Positions 31,461 to 40,036 of a stretch of DNA of 49,237 nucleotides are shown piece by piece. The DNA comes from Bacilli bacterium (GTDB taxonomy: Bacteria; Bacillota_I; Bacilli_A; RF39; UBA660): NCBI GenBank assembly GCA_017461465.1, contig JAFTYN010000152.1:1-49237 (forward strand), written 5' to 3'. Position numbers and translations under genes: made by a program. Positions within the stretch are counted from its first letter, which is position 1. Every line of letters starts with the position of its first letter. Below the pieces are notes generated by a model that was given only the letters and a program-made list of their open reading frames with translations, was not told the origin of the DNA and made no database searches.

Positions 31461-32782
31461 TATTTTTTCATCGCCTTTAACATTTTTTGCCATAAACCTG
31501 TAGATGAATAATTTAATATTCCTACTTTATATATTCTTAATCCATATTTAATTAATAAATATATACATCCAATCATTAGTACTATTGATATGCATACATC
31601 AAATACACCTATTTGACCTAATACTAATAAAGATGGTGATAAAATAGCAGATATTAGTGGTATATAAGATAACACTTTAATAAATAAAGCACCTTCAAAT
31701 GTACTCGCTAACATTGCTAAATAATATGAAGTTAATAATATTATAACTATTGGTGTTTGAAGATTTTGAAAGTCTTCTACATTTGTTGTCATACTTGCTA
31801 AAATACCTGCTAATAAAGAATAAGCTAGGAAAGTTAATAGCATAAGTATTAGTGTAAGTGGAATAATATAAATTAATTTATCAATAAATGAAGTTGCTAA
31901 TGCTTCTTTAAGCATACTACCTACACTTCCAAATACACCATTAGTTATATTATCTCCACCAATTAAATGTCTAATAAACATACCTAGAGCACCATATATA
32001 AATAATAAAACAGCCTGCAAAATAATAAACAAATTAGTCGCTATTATTTTAGAAAAGAAGTGCTTTGTTGGTGAAACACTAGATATAATTATTTCCATTC
32101 CTCTTGTAGCTTTTTCATCATTTATTTCACTACCTATCATTTGTACTAAGAAAATAATTAACATGAAAAATGGCAAGATTACAAGTGGAAATACACTAGT
32201 CATAACAACTTCCATACTTTCATCTTTACTTGTTTTAGTATCATCTATAATAATTCTTTCAACATCAATATTAGAATAAATATTATTTATTTCTTCTGGT
32301 GAAATATTAGATTTACTTATAGCAAGCATTACTTTTGTATTATATATAGAGTTTGATATAAACTGACTATCTAATATATCCATATATTCATATGATATAA
32401 GTTTTACAGATAACACTTTTTCTTCATCATTATCAAAAACAATATATAAATTATCTCTTTTTTCTTCATTCTCTAATTCTTTTTTTGCATCTTCTATAGT
32501 TCCTTCATAATTATTTAATAGATAATTCATATCTTCTTCTTTTTCAGCTTTTGTTATTAGCATTAACTGCTGTTTAAATAAATCATAAGAAACATCTGTA
32601 TTATCAATAATATAGATTTCTTGTTTTTTATCGAAGTCTCCTCCAAAGGCATTTATAATACTATCAATATTAGCAAGCGCTACTATAGCTACTAATAAAA
32701 TTATATTAACAATTTTGAACCATTTGGTATTTATTTTTCTTTTTAAACTCATCTCTATCAAAAAATTCAATTTACTCTTCAT
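31460..32782 (-). CDS. ABC-2 type permease (NatB-like)
   Basis: 440 aa from ATG 32782, with AGGTG 6 nt upstream; a GTG three codons earlier is less likely. One N-terminal membrane helix (about 25-43), a large extracytoplasmic domain (45-190) and then five to six helices (about 200-430), the NatB/YhaP pattern of ABC-2 exporters. It contains the SEINDEKATRGMEIIISSV coupling segment typical of this group. It overlaps the ATPase gene by 11 bp. Related systems export Na+, drugs or peptides; the substrate is unknown here. Confidence 0.85.
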   Translation of the reverse strand: MKSKLNFLIEMSLKRKINTKWFKIVNIILLVAIVALANIDSIINAFGGDFDKKQEIYIIDNTDVSYDLFKQQLMLITKAEKEEDMNYLLNNYEGTIEDAKKELENEEKRDNLYIVFDNDEEKVLSVKLISYEYMDILDSQFISNSIYNTKVMLAISKSNISPEEINNIYSNIDVERIIIDDTKTSKDESMEVVMTSVFPLVILPFFMLIIFLVQMIGSEINDEKATRGMEIIISSVSPTKHFFSKIIATNLFIILQAVLLFIYGALGMFIRHLIGGDNITNGVFGSVGSMLKEALATSFIDKLIYIIPLTLILMLLTFLAYSLLAGILASMTTNVEDFQNLQTPIVIILLTSYYLAMLASTFEGALFIKVLSYIPLISAILSPSLLVLGQIGVFDVCISIVLMIGCIYLLIKYGLRIYKVGILNYSSTGLWQKMLKAMKK

Positions 32783-33692
32783 AGCTTTCACCTACCTTTG
32801 TTACAAATATTTCATTAAGTGTTGGTTCTTCTATGCTATATTTAGTAATATTTTTTGACTTAGATATAAATTTAAATACATCTTTTGCAGCATCTATAGA
32901 TTCTATTTTAACTTCTAATTCATCTGCTTTTTCTAAAACAGAAACTACTCCTTTTATTTTGCTTATCTCCTCTATATCAACATCACCTTTTATAATGATA
33001 TTTTTCTTACGATAAGCTTCTTTTATTTTCTTTAAGTCCCCTTCTAAAACAGATTTACCATGCATTAAAACAACTAATTTTTTACAGAATAGTTCTACAT
33101 GTTCCATTCTATGTGAAGAAAATATAATCATACTTCCTTTAGACGCTAAAGCTTTTATTTCTTCCTTAAATAATTCAACATTAAATGGATCTAAACCTGA
33201 AAAAGGTTCATCTAATATTAATAATTTAGGATCATTTAATATTGCAATTATAAACTGTACTTTTTGTTGATTACCTTTTGATAATTCTTTTATTTTTTTA
33301 TTTTTAAACTTTTCTAGATCAAACTTATCTTCTCTTTTATAAAATTTAGTAAGTAAGCTATCTAATTTTTCTAAGATTTCTTTTTCTTGCATTCCTTTTA
33401 ATGTACCATAAAAAATAGCTTGCTCTTTAACAGTCAACTTAGTAAGTAAGCTTCTTTCTTCAGTAAGAAACCCTATTTTATCAGTAACACTATAATCTAT
33501 CTTTTTACCATCTAAAGTAATTGAACCTTTAGTTGAATCTAAAAGTCCCATTATCATTCTGAAAGTAGTTGTTTTACCTGCACCATTAACACCAAGTAAT
33601 CCAAAGATTTCTCCAGGTTTAACTTCAAAAGATAAATCATCTACTGCTAAAAATTTGTCGTAATATTTTGTAACATGATCTACTTTTAACAT
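32772..33692 (-). CDS. ABC transporter ATP-binding protein (NatA-like)
   Basis: 306 aa. Walker A GVNGAGKTT (34-42), the ABC signature as LSKGNQQK, Walker B LLILDEPFSGLDP and the switch histidine in FSSHRMEH. The C-terminal 80 residues are the extra DUF4162-like domain found in NatA/YhaQ exporters (GDVDIEEISKIKGVVSVLEK). It energises the permease encoded next. Starts 10 bp after the 106-residue gene, hence in the uppS-cdsA-rseP operon. Confidence 0.92.
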   Translation of the reverse strand: MLKVDHVTKYYDKFLAVDDLSFEVKPGEIFGLLGVNGAGKTTTFRMIMGLLDSTKGSITLDGKKIDYSVTDKIGFLTEERSLLTKLTVKEQAIFYGTLKGMQEKEILEKLDSLLTKFYKREDKFDLEKFKNKKIKELSKGNQQKVQFIIAILNDPKLLILDEPFSGLDPFNVELFKEEIKALASKGSMIIFSSHRMEHVELFCKKLVVLMHGKSVLEGDLKKIKEAYRKKNIIIKGDVDIEEISKIKGVVSVLEKADELEVKIESIDAAKDVFKFISKSKNITKYSIEEPTLNEIFVTKVGESYEE

Positions 33693-33701
33693 AATTTACT
33701 A

Positions 33702-34022
33702 CTATAACCAGATTGGACCGATTATACCTTTCCTTCTATTTTGCCTATATTCGTGAAAAAGTTTAGATAATGACTTACTAATATTATAGTAGTAGTCTAT
33801 ATCTAAATCCTTTTTATTTTTTACATAAAATTTAAAACCATAATCATCAATATATTTATATACAATCATATCTAAACTTTTTACTTTATATTTATTATCT
33901 ATATTTTTTAAAATATTTACTTTATAACTATCAATTATTTTTTTTGTAAATAAATCTTCTTTATAATCATAATTTATTATTTCATTATAATGTACTGCAT
34001 ACTTCAAAGTAGCATCTAACAT
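33702..34022 (-). CDS. unknown small protein between rseP and the ABC genes
   Basis: 106 aa, Tyr/Lys/Asp-rich, no membrane helix, no recognised motif. It has long amphipathic stretches (DLFTKKIIDSYKVNILKNID) and an Arg-rich C-terminus (EYRQNRRKGIIGPIWL). GGAGG precedes ATG 34022, 3 bp after the rseP stop. Position suggests it is translated as part of the operon, but no role can be given. Confidence 0.65.
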   Translation of the reverse strand: MLDATLKYAVHYNEIINYDYKEDLFTKKIIDSYKVNILKNIDNKYKVKSLDMIVYKYIDDYGFKFYVKNKKDLDIDYYYNISKSLSKLFHEYRQNRRKGIIGPIWL

Positions 34023-34025
34023 TTA

Positions 34026-35069
34026 TTATCCTCCAAAAAATAATCTAACTATATCATTATAAGTAATTACTAACATTAGTCCAAGTAAGAAAATCATACC
34101 TACTGCATGAACTGCATTTTCAAATTTAGGACTTACTGGACTTCTTTTAACTTTTTCAACTAGTAAGAAGAATAATCTTCCACCATCAAATGCTGGTATT
34201 GGAAGTAAGTTCATAAAACCTACATTAGCACTTATATATCCTAGTAAAAATATAACATTTATAAATCCAGCTTGTGCAGTTTGATCTACAACTGAATAAA
34301 TTCCTACTGGACCTGATAAATTAGATAATGATAAGGCTCCTGTAAATAAATAACCTAATGTATAAGTCATTTGAACTATTAAACTCCATAATTTAGTAAA
34401 CGCATATTTTATTGATGGAATAATGCCTTTTTCTACTTCTGTAGTCATACCAAAACCAAATTTATAGCTTTCTATTTCGCCTTCTTTTATAAGTTTTGGT
34501 GACATTACTATATTATCAAGAGAACCATCTTCATGTTTTACAGTTAATCTTATTTCTTTATCACCATTAACCATAAGTTTTAGCATAAGCATATCTGCAT
34601 TTACATCTTTACCATTTAATTTAACAATTTCATCACCTGCTACTAAACCACTATTATATGCAGGTAAAGTTTCATCTAAATAGCTAACATAAGCATTTGG
34701 CTTTTGTGCTCCTGTAATAAGAGCAACAATAAAGAAAATTACTATAGCAAGAATAAAATTATTCATAACTCCTGCTACTATTGTCATAAATCTTTGTCCC
34801 CAAGTTTTATTTTGAAGTTGTCTATTTTTAGGAACATTTGGATCTACTTCAACTGATTCACCAGCCATACTAACAAATCCACCTATTGGAAATAATCTAA
34901 TTGAATATTCTGTTTCATCGTTTTTTCTTTTCCATTTTTTAATAATTGGTCCCATACCAATACTAAATTCATAACAATATATTCCTGCTCTTTTCGCAAA
35001 TATAAAATGTCCAAGTTCGTGAATAAAAACAGTGATACCTAGTATTAATATGAAATATATAATTGTCAT
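34026..35069 (-). CDS. rseP: site-2 metalloprotease RseP/RasP
   Basis: 347 aa. Intramembrane zinc protease: His17-Glu-Leu-Gly-His21 in the first helix (FIHELGHFIFAKRAGI), a single PDZ domain (about 115-200, AYNSGLVAGDEIVKLNGKDV) and the second metal motif NLLPIPAFDGGRL. It cuts membrane-bound anti-sigma factors, remnant signal peptides and pheromone precursors. Follows cdsA by 13 bp, as in many Bacilli, but dxr, which usually sits between them, is absent. Confidence 0.93.
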   Translation of the reverse strand: MTIIYFILILGITVFIHELGHFIFAKRAGIYCYEFSIGMGPIIKKWKRKNDETEYSIRLFPIGGFVSMAGESVEVDPNVPKNRQLQNKTWGQRFMTIVAGVMNNFILAIVIFFIVALITGAQKPNAYVSYLDETLPAYNSGLVAGDEIVKLNGKDVNADMLMLKLMVNGDKEIRLTVKHEDGSLDNIVMSPKLIKEGEIESYKFGFGMTTEVEKGIIPSIKYAFTKLWSLIVQMTYTLGYLFTGALSLSNLSGPVGIYSVVDQTAQAGFINVIFLLGYISANVGFMNLLPIPAFDGGRLFFLLVEKVKRSPVSPKFENAVHAVGMIFLLGLMLVITYNDIVRLFFGG

Positions 35070-35082
35070 TTTATCACCTTCT

Positions 35083-35883
35083 CTATATTATTGAAATAAA
35101 AAACATAAAACCAAGTAATACAAATATTATACTGTCAATTCTATCAAGTACTCCACCATGTCCAGGTATTAAATTAGAAAAATCTTTTTTACCATAATAT
35201 CTTTTAATAGCTGAGAAGAATAAATCACCAAATTGACCTAATAAAGATAAGAATGTACTAGCTAAAACAACATAAAGTACTGGAGTAGTTTGACTAATTA
35301 CAGTTACATAAAACATAGTACTTACAAATACTCCAAAGAATGTTCCACCTATTGTACCTTCCCAAGTTTTTTTAGGAGAAATATCTTCAAGAAGTTTATT
35401 TCTTCCAATTAACATTCCAGTTAAATAAGCAAATGTATCAGTGATAATTGGAATTAATACAACATAAATAAACTTCATTAAACTATATTCTCTAATATTA
35501 ATAAGTAGTACCATTGATAATGCTAAGAAAAATACTCCGCCTATTAAATAAAATGCATCATTAATACTATATTTTTCTCTATCATGGTATAAAATTGTTG
35601 GTACTAAAAAAGTTAGGAATAAGCCACTTATAATTCTATAATCCATTTGAAACGAAAGCATTGGTCCAGATATATTAACACCAATAAATAATACTAAAAA
35701 TATATAAGAAATTACTTTAATAAAAGTTGGAATTCTCTTTTTAGTTTCTTTTATATCCATAAATTCTTTTAAACATAACATTGCTACAGTAAATACCGCT
35801 ATTGAAAAAGGTAAGTTACCATAAATAACAGCAGGCACTACTATAAGTAACATTATTATTGAACTAATTAGTCTTGTCTTCAT
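35083..35883 (-). CDS. cdsA: phosphatidate cytidylyltransferase
   Basis: 266 aa from ATG 35883, with GGAGG 8 nt upstream; this overlaps the uppS stop by 20 bp. Multi-helix membrane enzyme that makes CDP-diacylglycerol, the entry to phosphatidylglycerol. Signature region near the C-terminus: SPKKTWEGTIGG, then GQFGDLFFSAIKRYYGKKDF, then LIPGHGGVLDRIDS. All CDS signature residues are seen. Confidence 0.93.
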   Translation of the reverse strand: MKTRLISSIIMLLIVVPAVIYGNLPFSIAVFTVAMLCLKEFMDIKETKKRIPTFIKVISYIFLVLFIGVNISGPMLSFQMDYRIISGLFLTFLVPTILYHDREKYSINDAFYLIGGVFFLALSMVLLINIREYSLMKFIYVVLIPIITDTFAYLTGMLIGRNKLLEDISPKKTWEGTIGGTFFGVFVSTMFYVTVISQTTPVLYVVLASTFLSLLGQFGDLFFSAIKRYYGKKDFSNLIPGHGGVLDRIDSIIFVLLGFMFFISII

Positions 35884-36583
35884 ACTTAATACCTCCAAAA
35901 CGTCTATCACGATTATTATATTTTAAAATCGCTAAGTCAAAGTCATCTTTAGTAAATGCTGGAAAGTAAGTTTCTGGAAAATAAAATTCTGCATATGAGC
36001 ATTGCCACAATAAGAAATTTGACAATCTTTGTTCTCCACTTGTTCTAATCATTAAATCTACTGGTGGTAAATCTTGATATAAATACTTACTAAAACTTTC
36101 TATATCTAGTGTATCTACATCAACACCTTCTTTAACAATCCTTTTAACAGCATCTACAATCTCTGCTTGTCCACCGTAATTTAAACAAAAATTAATAATA
36201 CCTCCTGTATTATTTTTAGTTTTTTCAGTCATTTCTTCCATCATTTTTAATACTTTTTCAGGAAGTGGCTTTTTTCTTCCTGAGAAAACAACTTTAATAT
36301 TTTGTTTATTATATAATGTACTATAATTTTTAAATTTAATCGCAAATAAATCCATTAAATAATTTACTTCTTCTTCGCTTCTTTTGAAATTTTCTGTTGA
36401 AAATACATATAGACTTAATACTTTAACACCTTTTTCAAAAGCATATGAAGCTATTTTTTCAATATTATCTGCGCCAGCTTTGTGGCCCATACTACGAGAT
36501 AAGCCTTGTTCTTTAGCCCATCTACCATTACCATCTACAATAATTCCGATATGAACCGGAATTTTTAAGTCTTCACTAACCAT
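35864..36583 (-). CDS. uppS: undecaprenyl diphosphate synthase
   Basis: 239 aa from ATG 36583, GAGG 7 nt upstream; the ATG two codons earlier is only 1 nt from the same Shine-Dalgarno. Cis-prenyltransferase that makes the C55 lipid carrier for wall synthesis. Motifs: HIGIIVDGNGRWA with catalytic Asp, SMGHKAG, SLYVFSTENFKRS, LNYGGQAEIVDAVK, DLMIRTSGEQRLSNFLLWQ and the end NNRDRRFGG. It leads the operon uppS-cdsA-rseP-orf-ABC-ABC-rhodanese; frr and pyrH, usual neighbours, are absent. Confidence 0.94.
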   Translation of the reverse strand: MVSEDLKIPVHIGIIVDGNGRWAKEQGLSRSMGHKAGADNIEKIASYAFEKGVKVLSLYVFSTENFKRSEEEVNYLMDLFAIKFKNYSTLYNKQNIKVVFSGRKKPLPEKVLKMMEEMTEKTKNNTGGIINFCLNYGGQAEIVDAVKRIVKEGVDVDTLDIESFSKYLYQDLPPVDLMIRTSGEQRLSNFLLWQCSYAEFYFPETYFPAFTKDDFDLAILKYNNRDRRFGGIKYEDKTN

Positions 36584-36608
36584 TTTCATACCTCAATCCT
36601 ACATATAC

Positions 36609-36637
36609 ATTATAATATAAAATAAGGTAAAGTACAA
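36609..36637 (-). promoter_or_regulatory. sigma-A promoter of the uppS operon
   Basis: TTGTAC, 17-nt spacer, TATAAT on the minus strand. The -35 starts only a few bases from the khpA terminator hairpin. Confidence 0.65.
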
Positions 36638-36668
36638 GAAAAAGGATTACCTAAATAAGGTAATCCTT
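36638..36668 (-). terminator. intrinsic terminator of rpsP-khpA
   Basis: Eleven-bp stem AAGGATTACCT/AGGTAATCCTT with a 5-nt loop (36642-36668), T tail on the minus strand. Confidence 0.85.
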
Positions 36669-36692
36669 TGTAAAAAAAAGAAGTATTAACTT

Positions 36693-36938
36693 CTAAAATG
36701 AATCTATATCGATTCTTACACGTTTTTGACCAGTAGCATATGCTGATGCTTGTACTAAAGTTCTTATAGCTTTTGCTATATTCCCTTTTCTTCCGATTAC
36801 AGCACCCATATCATTATTGTCAACTAAAACTTGTATAACAGATTCACCATTTTCATCTGCTAATTGTTTTACTGATACCATTTCTGGTTCTTTAACTAAA
36901 CTTTTAACTAAAAATTCTGTTAATTCTACTATACTCAT
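36693..36938 (-). CDS. khpA: KH-domain RNA-binding protein KhpA
   Basis: 81 aa, a single type II KH domain with the GxxG loop in VIGRKGNIAKAIRTLV. KhpA pairs with KhpB/Jag and binds many RNAs; in pneumococcus it affects cell length and division. It follows rpsP by 2 bp, the standard Bacillota order (rpsP-ylqC). The usual downstream rimM-trmD-rplS genes are missing here: a terminator follows instead. Confidence 0.92.
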   Translation of the reverse strand: MSIVELTEFLVKSLVKEPEMVSVKQLADENGESVIQVLVDNNDMGAVIGRKGNIAKAIRTLVQASAYATGQKRVRIDIDSF

Positions 36939-36940
36939 AA

Positions 36941-37216
36941 TTATTTACTTTCTTTTTTTGAATTGTGGAATTTTTCCATGATTCCTTGACTTCTAAATAA
37001 ATCTCTTACAGTATCAGTTGGAATAGCTCCATCAGCAAGCCATTTCATAGCTTTTTCTTCATCTATTTTAATTTCTGCTGGTTCTGTAATTGGATTATAT
37101 GTACCAACAACTTCGATGAAACGTCCATCTCTTGGACTTCTTGAATCAGCTGCTACAACACGATAAAATGGTTTTTTCTTTGAACCCATTCTTTTAAGTC
37201 TTAATTTTACTGCCAT
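36941..37216 (-). CDS. rpsP: 30S ribosomal protein S16
   Basis: 91 aa, full length. Begins [19 protein letters not shown] and has the [18 protein letters not shown] block diagnostic of bS16. Assembly protein of the small subunit 5' domain. GGAGGGA precedes ATG 37216. Strong promoter at 37243-37271. The gene normally lies in ffh-rpsP-ylqC-rimM-trmD-rplS; only rpsP-khpA remain together here. Confidence 0.96.
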   Translation of the reverse strand: MAVKLRLKRMGSKKKPFYRVVAADSRSPRDGRFIEVVGTYNPITEPAEIKIDEEKAMKWLADGAIPTDTVRDLFRSQGIMEKFHNSKKESK

Positions 37217-37242
37217 CTAGTTCCCTCCATTCACTGTTATTA

Positions 37243-37271
37243 ATTCTAACATATAAAAAAAACAGTGTCAA
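37243..37271 (-). promoter_or_regulatory. consensus sigma-A promoter of rpsP, fused to the upstream terminator
   Basis: TTGACA, 17-nt spacer, TAGAAT with TATG upstream (TATGTTAGAAT) on the minus strand. The TTGACA is the 3' arm of the hairpin that ends cotE transcription. Confidence 0.8.
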
Positions 37272-37287
37272 CGATTTTTTGTTGACA
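37258..37287 (-). terminator. terminator hairpin overlapping the rpsP promoter
   Basis: Stem TGTCAAC/GTTGACA with an 8-nt loop (37266-37287), followed on the minus strand by CTG and eight T. It lies just after the cotE stop. Confidence 0.65.
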
Positions 37288-37298
37288 TTTTGTTTTTT

Positions 37299-37847
37299 TT
37301 AATTATTTTCTTTTATTTCTTCTAAATACTCTAAATTTATGCTTTCATCTATCTCTTTTAAAGCTTCATCATCTATATCATCATATATTTCATCCCATGG
37401 TTCTTCGTCATCTTCAATAGCAATTTTCATCTTGGTTTCTCCAACTATTTCTACACCAAGTTCTTTTTCTATATCAAAACTAACTATACCATTATTAACT
37501 TTTACTCCCAAACAAGAAGGCTGTTTTAATGCTCTTACTATTATATCAGTATCACCAGATAAATCTGCATCTTCTCTAACTTTCACATTAAATAAATCAT
37601 TATATTTAATATTTTTATTTATTACAGCCGTTTTCGAATCATTTTCATAGCTATACCAAATATTTACATCAAATGAGCCATCTACCCCTATTTTTTCACC
37701 TGTTTTATATCCTTTAAATTTATGATTAATAACCCAGCATCCAAGAACATTAGTTACACCTGAAGCTTCTACTGAATAATTATTTTTAAAATATTTTTTT
37801 CCTTTCCCAATAATAGCTTTAGTAACAATTTCTTTAAATGAAGACAT
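37299..37847 (-). CDS. cotE: outer spore coat morphogenetic protein CotE
   Basis: 182 aa, matching Bacillus CotE (181). Shared blocks: SFKEIVTKAIIGKGKKYFK against EYREIITKAVVAKGRKF, LGCWVINHKFKGYKTG, DVNIWYSYENDSKTAVI, LKQPSCLGVKV, VEIVGETKMKI and the acidic tail WDEIYDDIDDE. CotE forms the scaffold on which the outer spore coat assembles in the mother cell. Single gene; a sigma-K-like promoter precedes it (37865-37892). The stop is followed by the hairpin shared with the rpsP promoter. Confidence 0.9.
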   Translation of the reverse strand: MSSFKEIVTKAIIGKGKKYFKNNYSVEASGVTNVLGCWVINHKFKGYKTGEKIGVDGSFDVNIWYSYENDSKTAVINKNIKYNDLFNVKVREDADLSGDTDIIVRALKQPSCLGVKVNNGIVSFDIEKELGVEIVGETKMKIAIEDDEEPWDEIYDDIDDEALKEIDESINLEYLEEIKENN

Positions 37848-37864
37848 ACTTTCACCTCTTACAT

Positions 37865-37892
37865 TAATTTATGCAATTAATTTATAAAAAGT
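37865..37892 (-). promoter_or_regulatory. candidate sigma-K promoter of cotE
   Basis: Minus strand reads AC, 17 nt, CATAAATTA. The mother-cell sigma-K consensus is AC, 16-17 nt, CATAnnnTA. No sigma-A promoter is obvious between the flanking genes. Confidence 0.5.
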
Positions 37893-37899
37893 GATAATA

Positions 37900-38772
37900 T
37901 TAAATAATTGTTTTTACTTTTTCGATTCCTTCATCAAAATGATGTGATTTTCTAACGTTATATATTCCTAATTCTTCTAGTAACTCCAAAGTAGTTAGTT
38001 CGTGCATTAATACACATCTTACTAAATAAAGTATTCTATTTGGATTAGTTTGATACATATTAAATAATATTAAAGCATAATAGAAACTTAACTGATAAAC
38101 ACTTCTTTCCATTATAGCCATATCTATATATTTTTTTTCACTTTGTGGCGCTATACCTTTTAAATTAGATAGTCTTAATATTTCTTTACCACTTTCTTTT
38201 AATTGGGATAAACGCCAAGATAAAATATCTTTAGAAAGATACTCTATATCTTCAGACATAAGTAATTCATAAAATATTGGTATTACCTCAATTAAGGTAT
38301 AACATAATAAAAATTCTTCAGGATTAGTATCTTTTAACAAATGAATTTCTTCATGCCCTAAAAAGACTTCATCACAATTATTACTCTTTGTTGGATATAT
38401 AATTGATCCTGGAGTACATTTATAATCAAGAGTTCTTAAGTTAGCACTTGGAAAAAGTATTTCATTTTGCCAGCCGCCTTCTTTAGCCTCTTTTATAGAT
38501 ATTATTCTAATTAAGTCCTCTACTCTTTCAGTAATATCATATCCAAATATACTAATATCAGCTAAACTTAAATTAAATATTCTACTTAAGTAATTTATAT
38601 CAATGTCAGTACTTTGTTGTTCTTTTTTAGTAACACTTATTGTGCCTAGTTTTTCTATTACGTCCTTAACTATTACTCTATCACTATTTTTAAGAACATC
38701 TAAATCAAATGTTTTTAATTCTTTAATTTTTCTATCATAATACTTTTTTCCGTCTTCATTAAATATAGCCAT
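37900..38772 (-). CDS. putative HEXXH metallopeptidase of unknown family
   Basis: 290 aa, soluble. A zinc-protease-like motif HEEIH at 140-144 (FLGHEEIHLLKD) is followed 18 residues later by Glu162 (TLIEVIPIFYELL), a spacing that would suit a gluzincin third ligand; this is inference. The C-terminal half is helical (LSFYYALILFNMYQ, LVRCVLMHELTTLELLEELG). No named peptidase family recognised, and HExxH alone is weak proof. It has a perfect sigma-A promoter and is monocistronic beside cotE; a sporulation link is not shown. Confidence 0.65.
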   Translation of the reverse strand: MAIFNEDGKKYYDRKIKELKTFDLDVLKNSDRVIVKDVIEKLGTISVTKKEQQSTDIDINYLSRIFNLSLADISIFGYDITERVEDLIRIISIKEAKEGGWQNEILFPSANLRTLDYKCTPGSIIYPTKSNNCDEVFLGHEEIHLLKDTNPEEFLLCYTLIEVIPIFYELLMSEDIEYLSKDILSWRLSQLKESGKEILRLSNLKGIAPQSEKKYIDMAIMERSVYQLSFYYALILFNMYQTNPNRILYLVRCVLMHELTTLELLEELGIYNVRKSHHFDEGIEKVKTII

Positions 38773-38792
38773 AATATCACCTAATCGTCATT

Positions 38793-38821
38793 ATTATATT
38801 AGAGTATTATTATACTGTCAA
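38793..38821 (-). promoter_or_regulatory. perfect consensus sigma-A promoter of the HEXXH gene
   Basis: TTGACA, 17-nt spacer, TATAAT on the minus strand, then AGGTGA before ATG 38772. Confidence 0.75.
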
Positions 38822-38825
38822 ATTA

Positions 38826-38851
38826 ATCCTTTTTATCTAATCTAAAAGGAT
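38826..38851. repeat. inverted repeat upstream of the HEXXH-gene promoter
   Basis: Perfect 8-bp arms ATCCTTTT/AAAAGGAT around a 10-nt loop, five bases upstream of the -35. No T tract on either side, so it is more likely an operator or a relic than a terminator. The rest of 38852-38960 shows nothing I can name. Confidence 0.4.
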
Positions 38852-38960
38852 AAATATAACTTAAATTTTCATTATAATATTTATCTTTCAAAACTAGTTA
38901 TTTCGATTTTATTCATATTTATTTTCTCACACATTTATATTTAACCTTATTATATCTAAG

Positions 38961-38991
38961 AAAAAAGTATTAATCAAATAATTAATACCTT
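38961..38991 (-). terminator. intrinsic terminator after the GDPD gene
   Basis: Stem GTATTAAT/ATTAATAC with a 6-nt loop (38967-38988) and a T tract on the minus strand. It contains the stop codon. Confidence 0.75.
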
Positions 38992-39917
38992 CTTTCTTTT
39001 TGTTTTACTCTACTTTTAGCACTATAACATAATATATCTGGATTATCAGTAATATAATTTACTTCATCAGCATAACTGCCTAATTCATCAGTAATTTTCT
39101 TAAAAGTATGTGGACTATTAATAGTCCATAATGAAACTTCTTTACCGTCTTCTAAAATAGAAATTACCATATCACTATCTATAATAGTATGCTTAAGGCC
39201 ATAAGCATCAAAATCCTCATCAAGATATTTTAAATTGCTTTTATCTTTTATTATTAACTGATACGTATATTCTGGATATTCTTCCATCATCCTTTTTAAT
39301 TCTTTATATTCAAATGCTTGAATAATAAACTTTTTTTGAGGATATTTTTTAAGCACATCCACTACTTTTTGAGATAATTTTTCATAGTTATTTTCAAACT
39401 TAAGTTCTATAAATAATGTTTTTTCGGGTGATAAAATTTCTAAAGTTTCATCTAGTGAAGTAATTGTTCCTGTCTTATTTTCTAATCTTTTTATTTTAAC
39501 TTTATTTTCTAAATTAAATAAAGTTTCAAAACTATAATTAGACTTTCTTGGTAATAAGGTAACCTGTGATAATTCACTATAAGTACTACTACTTACTTTT
39601 AAATTACTATCACTTATTTTAGATAGATTGTCGTCATGTGATAACACTAAATTTTCATCACTAGTTAATCTTACATCTACTTCTATAGCACTTGCACAAG
39701 GTAAGTTATTAGCGCTTACTATAGCTTCTTTACTATTTTCTACCTCAAAAGAAGAAAAACCTCTATGCGCAACAAATTTATAATCTGGATCATGTGACTC
39801 TATAGTATGTGATTCTAATACTTTAACATAATCGTCATTTTTATTTAATGCTATCGAACCTAATAATGTAGTAGATAAAATAGCCGCAAACACTCTAACA
39901 CCTTTTTTATTTTTCAT
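38982..39917 (-). CDS. glycerophosphodiester phosphodiesterase family protein, exported
   Basis: 311 aa from ATG 39917, with GGTGG upstream; a longer in-frame start is less likely. N-terminal signal peptide/anchor (VRVFAAILSTTLLGSIA). GDPD core: HRG in FVAHRGFSSFEVENS, EVDV in SAIEVDVRLTSDENLVLSHDD (Glu, Asp metal ligands and His), later LFIELKFE, then LWTINSP and YITDNPD. It hydrolyses glycerophosphodiesters or lysophospholipid/teichoic-acid-like substrates outside the membrane. Monocistronic, divergent from gmk. Confidence 0.88.
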   Translation of the reverse strand: MKNKKGVRVFAAILSTTLLGSIALNKNDDYVKVLESHTIESHDPDYKFVAHRGFSSFEVENSKEAIVSANNLPCASAIEVDVRLTSDENLVLSHDDNLSKISDSNLKVSSSTYSELSQVTLLPRKSNYSFETLFNLENKVKIKRLENKTGTITSLDETLEILSPEKTLFIELKFENNYEKLSQKVVDVLKKYPQKKFIIQAFEYKELKRMMEEYPEYTYQLIIKDKSNLKYLDEDFDAYGLKHTIIDSDMVISILEDGKEVSLWTINSPHTFKKITDELGSYADEVNYITDNPDILCYSAKSRVKQKERRY

Positions 39918-39987
39918 ACTATCACCACCCAAAAAAATATTATTTAAGTTTAACATATCAAAATTAATTAGTAAAGTAATTTTTTTA

Positions 39988-40016
39988 TTGATTTAAAAAA
40001 CTTAATATGTTATAAC
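39988..40016 (+). promoter_or_regulatory. sigma-A promoter of gmk
   Basis: TTGATT, 17-nt spacer, TATAAC with TATG upstream (TATGTTATAAC) on the plus strand. Confidence 0.6.
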
Positions 40017-40036
40017 ATATAAAAGGTGGTGCAAGT

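Noticed and set aside
38881..38916. An 11-residue minus-strand peptide in the spacer after the GDPD region
   Set aside because: No Shine-Dalgarno and no promoter nearby; too short to support.
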